Source: Sedimentisphaerales bacterium
Lineage (GTDB): Bacteria; Planctomycetota; Phycisphaerae; Sedimentisphaerales; Anaerohalosphaeraceae
Assembly: GCA_028282905.1 (NCBI GenBank)
Contig: JANQGW010000098.1
Span: 56,984-120,983 of the forward strand
Direction: 5' to 3'
DNA: 64,000 bases
The stretch's first letter is position 1. Each line of letters opens with the position of its first letter. A program made the translations under genes and the position numbers. The notes beneath the pieces were generated by a model that saw nothing but the letters and a program-made list of their open reading frames with translations, ran no database searches and was not told the origin of the DNA. Below are positions 17,809-25,829 of the stretch, piece by piece.

Positions 17809-18320
17809 TGATCGAGCGCAGGATCGCTGCGACCGACCAGGACTTACGGCGTGGGTGGCCATAACAAATTCTTCTCATCATCATTTTTGCCTAAAACCGT
17901 CCCTGACACACGCTTCCCGAAAACAGGTTCGGTTTCAAACTCATTATTAGAAGCCCGCTGTTGGGTGGAGCGGGTTTGTTCTTGGGTCGGGCCTTCTGCC
18001 GGAGATTGGCGAACACCCGACTTGGAGGAGGAGGAAAGATTGTTCGCAGGGCCAACTCGCATCCTCGCACTTTCATGCACCCTGAAACAACCTTTCCCCA
18101 ATATCTTCCCTTTGGACTATCTTCCCGTCCGCCTGCAAAATACTTGGGCCTGGTCCCTGAGAATCAGATCCCAGGCCCAATTGGAGGAGGAGGAAAGATA
18201 TTTTGACTTGCCCAATCGGGCAAGATTGTTCTTGGGTCGGGCTTTCAACCGGAGATTGGCAAAAACCCGACTTGGAGGAGGAGGAAAGATATCGTGACAC
18301 AACCGCGGCACTTGCGGTCA
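17809..18320. repeat. Noncoding array of hairpins and GGAGGAGGAGGAAAGAT boxes
   Basis: This 500-bp stretch has no supportable gene. Three units each consist of a 45-60-nt imperfect palindrome followed directly by TTGGAGGAGGAGGAAAGAT: box ends near 18040 (unit A), 18199 (B) and 18290 (C). Outer stems are GTCGGG/CCCGAC in A and C and TTGGGCCTGG/CCAGGCCCAA in B. Each has a small inner stem closing GGAGATT (A, C) or CTGAGAATCAG (B). Additional hairpins are a 16-bp imperfect stem at 17809-17844, AGCCCGCT/AGCGGGTT at 17952-17977, CTTGCCCAATCGGGCAAG at 18207-18224, and ACCGC/GCGGT near 18301-18318. Units A and C fall in different frames, which argues against coding. Unknown function. Confidence 0.7.
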
Positions 18321-18395
18321 TGATAGTCTCCAATAAAAGGGAGTAAAAAACCGTCTTTTTAAAGTTTGGGTTAAAGTTTGTTTTCTCTCCCTTTT

Positions 18396-18800
18396 TTATA
18401 TTTCCTTGACAGCGTACAGTTCTTCAATCGCCACCGGTGCGGCAAGTCCAAGCACCTGCGCAACCACCGCCCTGACATACTCAGGTCCGGCGTCTTCGCA
18501 AATGACCGCCGCGACGCCCAAGGCACGGGCCTCGATTTCCTGCTGCGGATTTCCGGCTTCAATGATAGCGATGGTCGGCATTTCCGGCTTAGCCGCCTTG
18601 AGTTTCCGAAGAAACATCCCGTTCGGCATATCCGCCAGATGCCAGTGGCTGATGACGCTGTCGATCTGTTCAGTTTTAAAAGAGCGTACTGCCTCGTTTG
18701 CCGTATTGAGATTCACCAGTCGGATGGGCAAGCTGTTAAGATCGGCAACTTGCGATCCCACCCCAATGGAGACGACATTCATCTTTGCAATAATAACCAT
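18396..18800 (-). CDS. Degenerate response-regulator receiver-domain protein
   Basis: A 134-residue stand-alone CheY-like fold: beta1 MNVVSIGVGSQVA, the region of the phospho-site IDSVISHWHLADMPNG, beta4 MPTIAIIEAG, then AVICEDAGPEYVRAVVAQVL. The Asp expected at the end of beta3 is replaced (SHWHLADMPNG), and the N-terminal acidic pair is missing, so it probably is not phosphorylated in the usual way. It may be a pseudo-receiver acting by protein contact. AGGTGAAGA lies just before the ATG. It has no linked kinase or output domain. Transcription runs toward the hairpin array at 17.8-18.3 kb, which could be its 3' region. Confidence 0.75.
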   Translation of the reverse strand: MVIIAKMNVVSIGVGSQVADLNSLPIRLVNLNTANEAVRSFKTEQIDSVISHWHLADMPNGMFLRKLKAAKPEMPTIAIIEAGNPQQEIEARALGVAAVICEDAGPEYVRAVVAQVLGLAAPVAIEELYAVKEI

Positions 18801-18863
18801 TCTTCACCTGTGACTCGAGACGTCTTTCCATCCTTCTCCGATGTAAGAGGCCCCGCGGCACAT

Positions 18864-18891
18864 TTGACTTACATGAGACTATTATTACAAT
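18864..18891 (+). promoter_or_regulatory. Candidate promoter upstream of the PL6 gene
   Basis: TTGACT (18864-18869), 16 bp, TACAAT (18886-18891). The implied leader before the PL6 gene would be about 350 nt. No other gene is visible in 18801-19252. Confidence 0.4.
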
Positions 18892-19252
18892 CGGTGTGCC
18901 ACAAACAGAAAACTTTATAACTTTTTTTATCCCTTTATATTTCAGACAGTTAGAGACAAACAGACAGGCTCTGATAGTGAGGACCAAAAAAAACGATAAC
19001 GACCATTTCGGCTCGCAGATCACCGCCCTGAAAGCCGTAACTATCGTATTCTTCGTCGCTTATAGCTGCATGGTCCAAAATGGTACATGCGGCCAAAACA
19101 GTACGTCCGCGCAGGCATCTTATTCGGATACCATCGTATTCTATTGAGACAATTTTCTGTCAAATTACGGCAATACAATCAGTATTTCCGCCGTTATTAC
19201 CTCTAACTGGTGTTGGACGATGTTATACGATCTTAATGGGGAATTTCAGGTT

Positions 19253-21082
19253 ATGCAGAATGCTCAATTCATCTCGCTTGTATTGCTGTTGTCAACTGTA
19301 ACCAGTCAGGTGACAGCAAAAACCTACAAAGTCACTCATCGACACAGCCAAAAAGTGGTTCAAGGTTTGTGCCAGCGTGTCCAAGCCGGGGATATTATCG
19401 AATTTGCTCCCGGCAGTTATCAGCACTTGCAGGGATTAGCTATTCACAACAACGGCAGTGCGGACAATGAGATCGTTCTGCGGGCCGCCAAAGCGGGAAC
19501 GGTTCAATTTAATGGGCATTTTGATTTATCCGTTCACGGCAGCTATATCAGGCTTGAAGGTTTTCACTGGCCGTTTAATCCGGACCGCAATGTGACAATC
19601 CGGGTTTTCGGCAATCATGTTACCCTGACACAGCTTTGGTTCGTTGGACAGGGCAATATTTTGGTTGAGCCGGAGGCGGACACCTCGCCGGACGATTTCA
19701 AGAACCGGGCCAGGTACCTGGAAATTTCACATTGCGCTTTTGTTGACAAACCTACCGGCGGGCAATGGATCGCGTTTTTCAGCTCTGCCAGTTCACCTCA
19801 ATGGCAGGTGATTTCCGAAGCGGCCGGTAAAGACGTTGCGGCATTAGCACAGGTCTTGCCGCGTAATGCAAAAATCCATCACAACTACTTTAGCGGGCCG
19901 GTGGTTCCGGGCAATTCCGGCGGTGCATTTCGGTTCGGATTCGGTACCGGAACAGTACCAGTCGGTACACGGTGCCTTGTCGAAAACAACCTGTTTGAGC
20001 AATTTAACCAAGAAAAGGAAATTATCCCGGCCAAGCAAGGCGGCAACGTTTATCGCTATAACACGTTTCGTCAATGCAAAGGTGAGCTGTCGCTTCGTTC
20101 CGGCGGGCGTCAGATTGTCATCAGCAATTATTTCCTTGATATGCCTGGCCAGTCATTGGCGATGTGGGGGCCAAATAATTTTATCGCGAACAATGTCTTT
20201 CGATCGGGAACTCATTATTTTGTGCGACTGAATCCAGCAGTTGATAATGCAGATGACCCGTTTTATCAGTTACCTACCAAAGAACAGGGAGGAGTTTTTC
20301 ATCGCTATCACTGTGAGGGGATGGTCTTTCTAAACAACACCGTCATCGACAAACACGATTACAATAACCCAAAGGTCAAGAAAAACATGCCCACTCAGGG
20401 GTATGGCAGTGTGCTGGCATTTGATCATTACAAATGCACAACGGCAGACAGACTCGGCAATTATGGCAACTATAAGATGTTGGTGCAGAATAATTATATC
20501 CTTCGGCAAAAACCAACAGATGTGAAGCTGCTGGGCGACTACAATGAGATGGGCTACTATTCGAGTTCATCAGGCTGGCCCGGGCACACTCAAGGACCGC
20601 AACCAGAGCATCTGGTTTCCAACAATGTGACGATTAAAAAGAATGTTATGGATTTTGGTTTCCTACTGCAGTCCATACCGCATCCCAAGCAACTAGCGGA
20701 CGGCAGTATTATCAATGATGATAACAGCATGCCAAAGCAAGTCAACGGTTATCCGGTCTATACCGGTAAAACGACAGCCGCAATGCCGGTTTGGGCGGAC
20801 ATTGTGCCGGATATACCGGATTTAGGCTTTGATACTGTAGCGTTTGTTAAGAATGAGCTGACTTTAAACGGGAAACTGACAATCGGCAGTAATCTGCCGA
20901 CCAAACAGCCTCCGCTAACGTATGAGAAGGTCGGCCCGGACTGGCTCAAAGATCATCCAAGTCTGTACGGTCAAACCGGAAACTATCGCAAAGATTATTA
21001 CGACCAGTTCAAGCAGTGGGCACAAAAGACAAATTATCGTCATAAGTCCATCTTGCAGGACAAGGCAATTCAACTGAAATGA
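19253..21082 (+). CDS. PL6 family polysaccharide lyase (chondroitinase B / alginate lyase fold)
   Basis: Exported beta-helix lyase that cleaves uronic-acid polymers by beta-elimination; the family covers alginate and dermatan sulfate lyases. Seen: signal peptide MQNAQFISLVLLLSTVTSQVTA; repeated right-handed beta-helix rungs; the family core ENNLFEQFNQEKEIIPAKQGGN and ELSLRSGGRQ, giving candidate catalytic Lys261 and Arg282. Their 21-residue spacing equals that of Lys250/Arg271 in chondroitinase B. ATG 19253 starts the signal peptide; ATG 19220 would add 11 polar residues. It lies 133 bp before a sulfatase in the same direction, which favours a sulfated substrate, but alginate cannot be excluded from sequence. 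Confidence 0.88.
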   Translation: MQNAQFISLVLLLSTVTSQVTAKTYKVTHRHSQKVVQGLCQRVQAGDIIEFAPGSYQHLQGLAIHNNGSADNEIVLRAAKAGTVQFNGHFDLSVHGSYIRLEGFHWPFNPDRNVTIRVFGNHVTLTQLWFVGQGNILVEPEADTSPDDFKNRARYLEISHCAFVDKPTGGQWIAFFSSASSPQWQVISEAAGKDVAALAQVLPRNAKIHHNYFSGPVVPGNSGGAFRFGFGTGTVPVGTRCLVENNLFEQFNQEKEIIPAKQGGNVYRYNTFRQCKGELSLRSGGRQIVISNYFLDMPGQSLAMWGPNNFIANNVFRSGTHYFVRLNPAVDNADDPFYQLPTKEQGGVFHRYHCEGMVFLNNTVIDKHDYNNPKVKKNMPTQGYGSVLAFDHYKCTTADRLGNYGNYKMLVQNNYILRQKPTDVKLLGDYNEMGYYSSSSGWPGHTQGPQPEHLVSNNVTIKKNVMDFGFLLQSIPHPKQLADGSIINDDNSMPKQVNGYPVYTGKTTAAMPVWADIVPDIPDLGFDTVAFVKNELTLNGKLTIGSNLPTKQPPLTYEKVGPDWLKDHPSLYGQTGNYRKDYYDQFKQWAQKTNYRHKSILQDKAIQLK

Positions 21083-21215
21083 ACAAATCCGGCTTTGGTT
21101 ATCAGGCAACTGATAAAAGACAAGGCTTTTCTTGCATATATACATTAAGTTTGTACAGTGAGGATATTTGAGTGCATACAAATGACAACCGGCTCTATTA
21201 TTTAGGATATTTAAG

Positions 21216-22745
21216 ATGAATAGACGAAAATTTCTTAAGGATATTGGAATTGGCGTTGCGGCATTAAGTTTATCCGCCTGCTGTATGGGTTCTCAAAGAG
21301 GCTCCGACAACAAGGCGAAAGGGAACCGCCCTAATATTCTATTTATTATTGCCGACGACCAGTCACCATTTGACTTGAAGGTGTATAACCGGGATTCGAC
21401 GCTGGATACCCCTATTCTGGATGAGCTTGCGGCAAAAGGGATGGTATTTGATGGAGCTTATCATATGGGTTCATGGTCTGGAGCGGTCTGTACACCTTCA
21501 CGGCATATGATTATGTGCGGACGAACAGTATGGCATTTACCGGGCAAAAATCCAAACGCAGGCAAACCCGGAATGGCTCCCGCACATCTGGAAGATAATA
21601 CCATGGGGGCAATCTTTAACCGGGCTGGATATGCCACGATGCGAACGTGCAAAAAGGGAAACAGTTATGCAGCTGCAAATGCCAAATTTGCTGTGCGGCG
21701 AGAAAGTACGAAACGCGGCGGCACCGATGAAACCGGCAGTGCATGGCACGCCCAACAGGTGCTCGATTACCTTAGCGACAGGCAGGCTAAAAAGGACGAC
21801 AGACCGTTTATGATCTACTACGGGTTTTCGCATCCACATGATCCGCGTAACGGCAATGTTGATCTACTTGCCAAGTATGGGGCGGTTAATCATACGGATA
21901 AGGAATCACTGCCGCCGGTCAATCCGAATCAGCCCAAAATGCCTGTCAATTATCTCGATAAACACCCATTCCATCACGGTCATCTGGGATTGCGAGATGA
22001 AGTTAAGGTTCGCGGTGTGTGGGAAAGACGGGATGACCGGACGATCGGGAATGAAATTGGGCGTGAGTTTGCCTGCAGTGAGAATATCGACATCCAGATT
22101 GGACGAGTTCTCAAAAAACTTGAGGAAATGGGCGAGCTTGAGAACACCTATATTTTTTACACGGCAGATCATGGGATGGCAATAGGAAGGCATGGTTTGC
22201 AAGGCAAGCAGAATCTGTATGAGCATACGTGGCGGGTTCCGTTTATTGTGAAGGGGCCGGGGATAAAAGCCGGTAAGAGAGTTCAGGGCAACATCTATCT
22301 GCTGGATGTGCTTGGGACGATGTGTGACCTCGCAGGCGTCAAAACACCGGAGACTGTTGAGAGCACGAGTTTTAAGCCGGTTCTCGAAGGGAAGAAAGAG
22401 ACTGTTCGCGATGTGATGTACGGCGTCTATTCCGGCGGAACCAAGCCGGGAATGCGATCCGTGCGAAAGGGAGACTGGAAGCTGATCAAGTATGATGTGC
22501 TGGATGGGAAGGTGCGACAGACCCAGCTGTTTAACCTGAAAGACAATCCGAACGAGTTGCTGAAAGAGCACCATGTGGATAAGATTGTGAAACTGACCGG
22601 CCGCAAGCCAAAACCCAATCAAGTGAATCTTGCTGAAGATCCAAAGTATGCTGGTAAGTTAGCGGAAATGGAAGACCTGTTATTGTCAGAAATGAGACGG
22701 CTTGACGATCCTTATCGGCTTTGGGATCAGCCTGACAATCTATAA
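21216..22745 (+). CDS. Formylglycine-dependent sulfatase (S1), Tat-exported
   Basis: A 509-residue sulfatase hydrolysing sulfate esters, probably on the oligosaccharides made by the neighbouring PL6 lyase. Seen: N-terminal NRRKFLKDIGIGVAALSLSACC (Tat-like, possibly also lipidated at the Cys pair), metal-binding RPNILFIIADDQ, and the formylglycine motif Cys92-T-P-S-R96. Cys92 needs conversion by a formylglycine-generating enzyme or an anaerobic sulfatase-maturating enzyme; neither is in the window. Also ADHGMAIGRHGLQGK and GTKPGMRSVRKGDWKLIKY near the C-terminus. Substrate specificity cannot be read off. It probably forms a two-gene unit with PL6. Confidence 0.92.
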   Translation: MNRRKFLKDIGIGVAALSLSACCMGSQRGSDNKAKGNRPNILFIIADDQSPFDLKVYNRDSTLDTPILDELAAKGMVFDGAYHMGSWSGAVCTPSRHMIMCGRTVWHLPGKNPNAGKPGMAPAHLEDNTMGAIFNRAGYATMRTCKKGNSYAAANAKFAVRRESTKRGGTDETGSAWHAQQVLDYLSDRQAKKDDRPFMIYYGFSHPHDPRNGNVDLLAKYGAVNHTDKESLPPVNPNQPKMPVNYLDKHPFHHGHLGLRDEVKVRGVWERRDDRTIGNEIGREFACSENIDIQIGRVLKKLEEMGELENTYIFYTADHGMAIGRHGLQGKQNLYEHTWRVPFIVKGPGIKAGKRVQGNIYLLDVLGTMCDLAGVKTPETVESTSFKPVLEGKKETVRDVMYGVYSGGTKPGMRSVRKGDWKLIKYDVLDGKVRQTQLFNLKDNPNELLKEHHVDKIVKLTGRKPKPNQVNLAEDPKYAGKLAEMEDLLLSEMRRLDDPYRLWDQPDNL

Positions 22746-22796
22746 AGATTCTATCTGATGGGCAGATCGAAAGAAGGCAGTCAGTCAATCACGACC

Positions 22797-22836
22797 ACAA
22801 ACCGCTTCGACTTCACTTTGAAGCGGCTTGTAGTAT
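22797..22836. terminator. Possible shared terminator between convergent sulfatase genes
   Basis: CCGCTTC and GAAGCGG form a 7-bp stem around an 11-nt loop in the 100-bp gap between convergent genes. T tracts are weak on both sides, so this is tentative. Confidence 0.4.
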
Positions 22837-22845
22837 TTCTCAGTA

Positions 22846-24282
22846 TTATTTCCCAGTTAGCTTCATAGTGCCGCCTTTGCCAGCGGGCAGATTTTGCCAG
22901 TCAGGGCCTTCGGCTATAATGTCAGCTTGGATATCCAGCATAATCTTTTTCAGTTCATTCAGTTTTTCCGGATTATCTTCTGAGATGTCTTTTTGTTGGC
23001 CGATATCTGTGCATAGGTTATACAGTTCGAATCGCTGCATTTGGACATTTCGGAGATAGTCGAAGTCCTGCTGATCGAATGGATGCCATTTGGACCAATG
23101 CCGCATAACCGGATCGGCCGCCAGGAGGTAATCGCCCTGCCTGACAACGCAAATCGGACTGGAGCGATACAAGAACCAGAACAGCGGTTTTTCACGTTCG
23201 AAACCTTTACCTTCCAACAATGGCCGTATGTCGCTGCCGTCAATGGTTCGGTCAGCAGGCAGTTTTGCACCAGCCAGCGTAGCCGCGGTCGGCAATATGT
23301 CCACAAAACCGGCGGGGGCATCGCAGGCATTGCCGGCCTTGATCTGTTCAGGCCAGCGAATAATGCCGGGGACGCGAATACCCCCTTCGTACAGCAGACT
23401 CTTGCGGCCACGGAGCGGGCCGGTTGAACCGGGATGCCACGGGCCGTTATCCGAACTGAAAAGTATCAGTGTATTTTCGGCCAAACCGGCTTTTTCCAAT
23501 GCTTCCAGAAATCTGCCCGCCGCCAGATCAAGATTTTCAATATTGGCATAATAGACAGCTTCTTTATGGTTTAAGCCGCGGGCCTCATACTTGGCGACCA
23601 ATTCCGGTGGTGAAGCTAATTTTTTGTGCGGTTCGTTGAACCAGAGATTCAGATAGAAAGGCTTGTTCCTATCCCGACGATTTTTCAGCCAGTCAATCGC
23701 ATCATCAGCAAGAATCTGGCAGGAATAGCCCTTTAGCGGGCCACACGCCTTGCCGTTCCGCATGAAGTTAACCGGATTCAGGTGGCTGGGCAATGCATTA
23801 TTATCGCAGGCAAACCAATCATCAAATCCCTGTTCGCCGGGCGTTGGTCCGCTCATCAATTCCTGGCTCCATCGACTCAGGTGCCATTTACCAATATGAC
23901 ATGTCGCGTAGCCGGCGTCCCGCAACACTTCAGCCAGAGTAATCTCAGATTCCGGCATGTGCATCGGACCGTCCGCCGGCACCCAGTCATAGACGCCGCT
24001 GCGGTTGTGATTGCGACCGGTCAGCAGCGCCGCACGCGACGGCGAACACACCGCAGAACCCGCATAGAAACTGGTAAACCGCACCCCTTCACTTGCCAAA
24101 AGGTCAATATTCGGCGTATCAATTTTGCCGCCATAGCAGCCAATATCGCTGTACCCCAGATCATCGGCAATCATCAGCACGATATTGGGACGATTTTGGC
24201 CCGTTAGCTTTGTGCTCGCACAGGAAACGGTAAATAATGAGATTGCAACCAGCAGAACCGTAAAGACTTTGACTTTATCCAT
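22846..24282 (-). CDS. Arylsulfatase A-like sulfatase, probable lipoprotein
   Basis: A 478-residue sulfatase with a signal peptide ending TVSC (imperfect lipobox, Cys21), metal motif RPNIVLMIADDLGYSDIGCYGG, and formylglycine motif Cys79-S-P-S-R83 followed by AALLTGR. Also GKWHLSRW and SSDNGPWHPGSTGPLRGRKSLLYEGG, typical of exo-acting sulfatases of the arylsulfatase A type. It is a different subfamily from the 21216 gene, with CSPSR rather than CTPSR and different surrounding sequence. Convergent with that gene and preceded by its own 125-bp upstream region. It likely removes a different sulfate from the same glycan; this is inference. Confidence 0.92.
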   Translation of the reverse strand: MDKVKVFTVLLVAISLFTVSCASTKLTGQNRPNIVLMIADDLGYSDIGCYGGKIDTPNIDLLASEGVRFTSFYAGSAVCSPSRAALLTGRNHNRSGVYDWVPADGPMHMPESEITLAEVLRDAGYATCHIGKWHLSRWSQELMSGPTPGEQGFDDWFACDNNALPSHLNPVNFMRNGKACGPLKGYSCQILADDAIDWLKNRRDRNKPFYLNLWFNEPHKKLASPPELVAKYEARGLNHKEAVYYANIENLDLAAGRFLEALEKAGLAENTLILFSSDNGPWHPGSTGPLRGRKSLLYEGGIRVPGIIRWPEQIKAGNACDAPAGFVDILPTAATLAGAKLPADRTIDGSDIRPLLEGKGFEREKPLFWFLYRSSPICVVRQGDYLLAADPVMRHWSKWHPFDQQDFDYLRNVQMQRFELYNLCTDIGQQKDISEDNPEKLNELKKIMLDIQADIIAEGPDWQNLPAGKGGTMKLTGK

Positions 24283-24407
24283 GTCATCAACCTTTCAATT
24301 TTGAATGCGTGAACAGACTGTACCGACAGACATGGGTTTTGTCAATCATGAGACAGCAAAAGGCTGAGTGCGTGCAGAATAATCGTCGAACAATCCCGAA
24401 ATGACAA

Positions 24408-25463
24408 TTATTCTTTGGGAACCTGAACATTAAGTTTTTCGATCAGGCGATTGAGGCGGCGGCGGTCGATGCCGAGAATCTTGGCGGCGGCGACTTTACG
24501 CCCTTTGGTGACTTTCAGGGCTTCAGTAATGAGTTTATGCTTGGCCGCAGCCAGTGTCGGCAAGGGGCTGTCGGCACTGACACCGGTGTAAGAGGCCATC
24601 AGGATTTCCGACGGCAGCACAGTCGGCTCGACGACTTCCGTCTGCGATAAAACATGACATCGCTCCATCGCATTGGACATTTCCCGCACATTGCCCGGCC
24701 AGGCATAGCCTAACAGCATCCGTTCGGTTTGCTCGGAAAGCGTCTTAACCGGTTCGTCATAGAAATCAGCAATATTGCTCAAAAAATGGTTCGCCAGCGG
24801 AAGGATATCCTCCACCCGTTGACGCAGCGGCGGAATCTCCAAATTCACCACATTGATACGATAGTACAAGTCCGCTCGAAACTCATTCTGCTCGACCATC
24901 TTCTTCAAATCCCGGTTGGTTGCACACAACACCCGCACATCGACCGGATATGTCTGTGTAGAGCCGACGGGCGTTACCGTGCCTTCCTGCAGCACACGCA
25001 AAAGCTTCGCCTGCAGCTCGAGCGGAATTTCGCTGATTTCATCGAGGAAAATCGTACCGTTGTCAGCCGCCCGGAAAAAACCGAGCGTGTCATTGATCGC
25101 CCCGGTAAACGCGCCTTTGACATGTCCGAAAAGCTGGCTCTCAAACAGTTGACCGGTCAGCGTCGTACAATCGACCGGCACAAAGGCATTCTGCACACGA
25201 CGACTGTGATGATGTATTTTGCGGGCAACCATTTCCTTACCGGTTCCGGTTTCACCCGTAATGGTCACACAGCTTTGACGGTGAGCAATAGACTGAATCA
25301 TTTCAAGAAGTGACGTAAACGCATCGGAGCCGCCAATGAGCGCAGGAGCCGCGGCAACACCGTCTCCCTGTTCAGCGGAGACCGCTTTTTTCGAGACAGG
25401 CTCAGTTTTCCCCTTTTTGGGCGCATTCCGTTGCGGCGTCTGTCGTAGATCGGCACTGCCCAT
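24408..25463 (-). CDS. Sigma-54-dependent transcriptional activator without receiver domain
   Basis: A 351-residue AAA+ enhancer-binding protein that remodels sigma-54 RNA polymerase. Seen: Walker A GETGTGKE (70-77), an intact sigma-54 contact loop GAFTGA (117-122), Walker B-like GTIFLDEISEIP, the arginine-finger region RADLYYRINVV, and a C-terminal Fis-type helix-turn-helix (about 310-347, KVAAAKILGIDRRRLNRLIEKL). The N-terminal 40 residues are a basic, disordered-looking tail with no receiver, PAS or GAF sensor, so activity must be controlled by level, by a partner, or constitutively. The C-rich stretch before the ATG gives GGGGGGA as ribosome site. Its target genes are not evident here. 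Confidence 0.9.
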   Translation of the reverse strand: MGSADLRQTPQRNAPKKGKTEPVSKKAVSAEQGDGVAAAPALIGGSDAFTSLLEMIQSIAHRQSCVTITGETGTGKEMVARKIHHHSRRVQNAFVPVDCTTLTGQLFESQLFGHVKGAFTGAINDTLGFFRAADNGTIFLDEISEIPLELQAKLLRVLQEGTVTPVGSTQTYPVDVRVLCATNRDLKKMVEQNEFRADLYYRINVVNLEIPPLRQRVEDILPLANHFLSNIADFYDEPVKTLSEQTERMLLGYAWPGNVREMSNAMERCHVLSQTEVVEPTVLPSEILMASYTGVSADSPLPTLAAAKHKLITEALKVTKGRKVAAAKILGIDRRRLNRLIEKLNVQVPKE

Positions 25464-25734
25464 GATCGGTTAAAATCCCCCCGGTTAAAGTACGCATCGG
25501 GCCTGCATACTTCGTCCGGAAATCCATTTATACTATTTCCTGTTGGTGAGAAAAAAAAGAAGTGTCGAACCACGCTTTTCTTTCACACCTCCATCCGTCC
25601 TATATTGTACGAAGTCCGAATTGGAAAATCAAGGTGTTATAGGGCATTTTCCGAAAACTTTCGCATATCCAGCCATTCAATATCTATTTTCAGACTAAAA
25701 TTAAAGTATCCTTCTGTCCGGATTCTTAAAATCA

Positions 25735-25763
25735 TTGACAAAAAGGCCCTGTTTGAGTACTCT
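25735..25763 (+). promoter_or_regulatory. pheT promoter
   Basis: TTGACA (25735-25740), 17 bp, TACTCT (25758-25763), giving a leader of about 60 nt before the ATG at 25830. Confidence 0.5.
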
Positions 25764-25829
25764 GGCGTGTTTAAATTGCCGCGACGGGCGGCTGAACGGA
25801 ACAATTGTGGTAAACGAAAGACGACAATT

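Noticed and set aside
17951..18293. Possible CRISPR array (three copies of a 19-nt box)
   Set aside because: Boxes are unevenly spaced (about 90-160 bp), the intervening sequences are themselves palindromic and partly similar, and no cas gene is nearby.
17851..18297. 148-residue plus-strand reading frame over the hairpin array
   Set aside because: Repeat units A and C fall in different frames, there is no ribosome site, and the sequence is explained by structured repeats.
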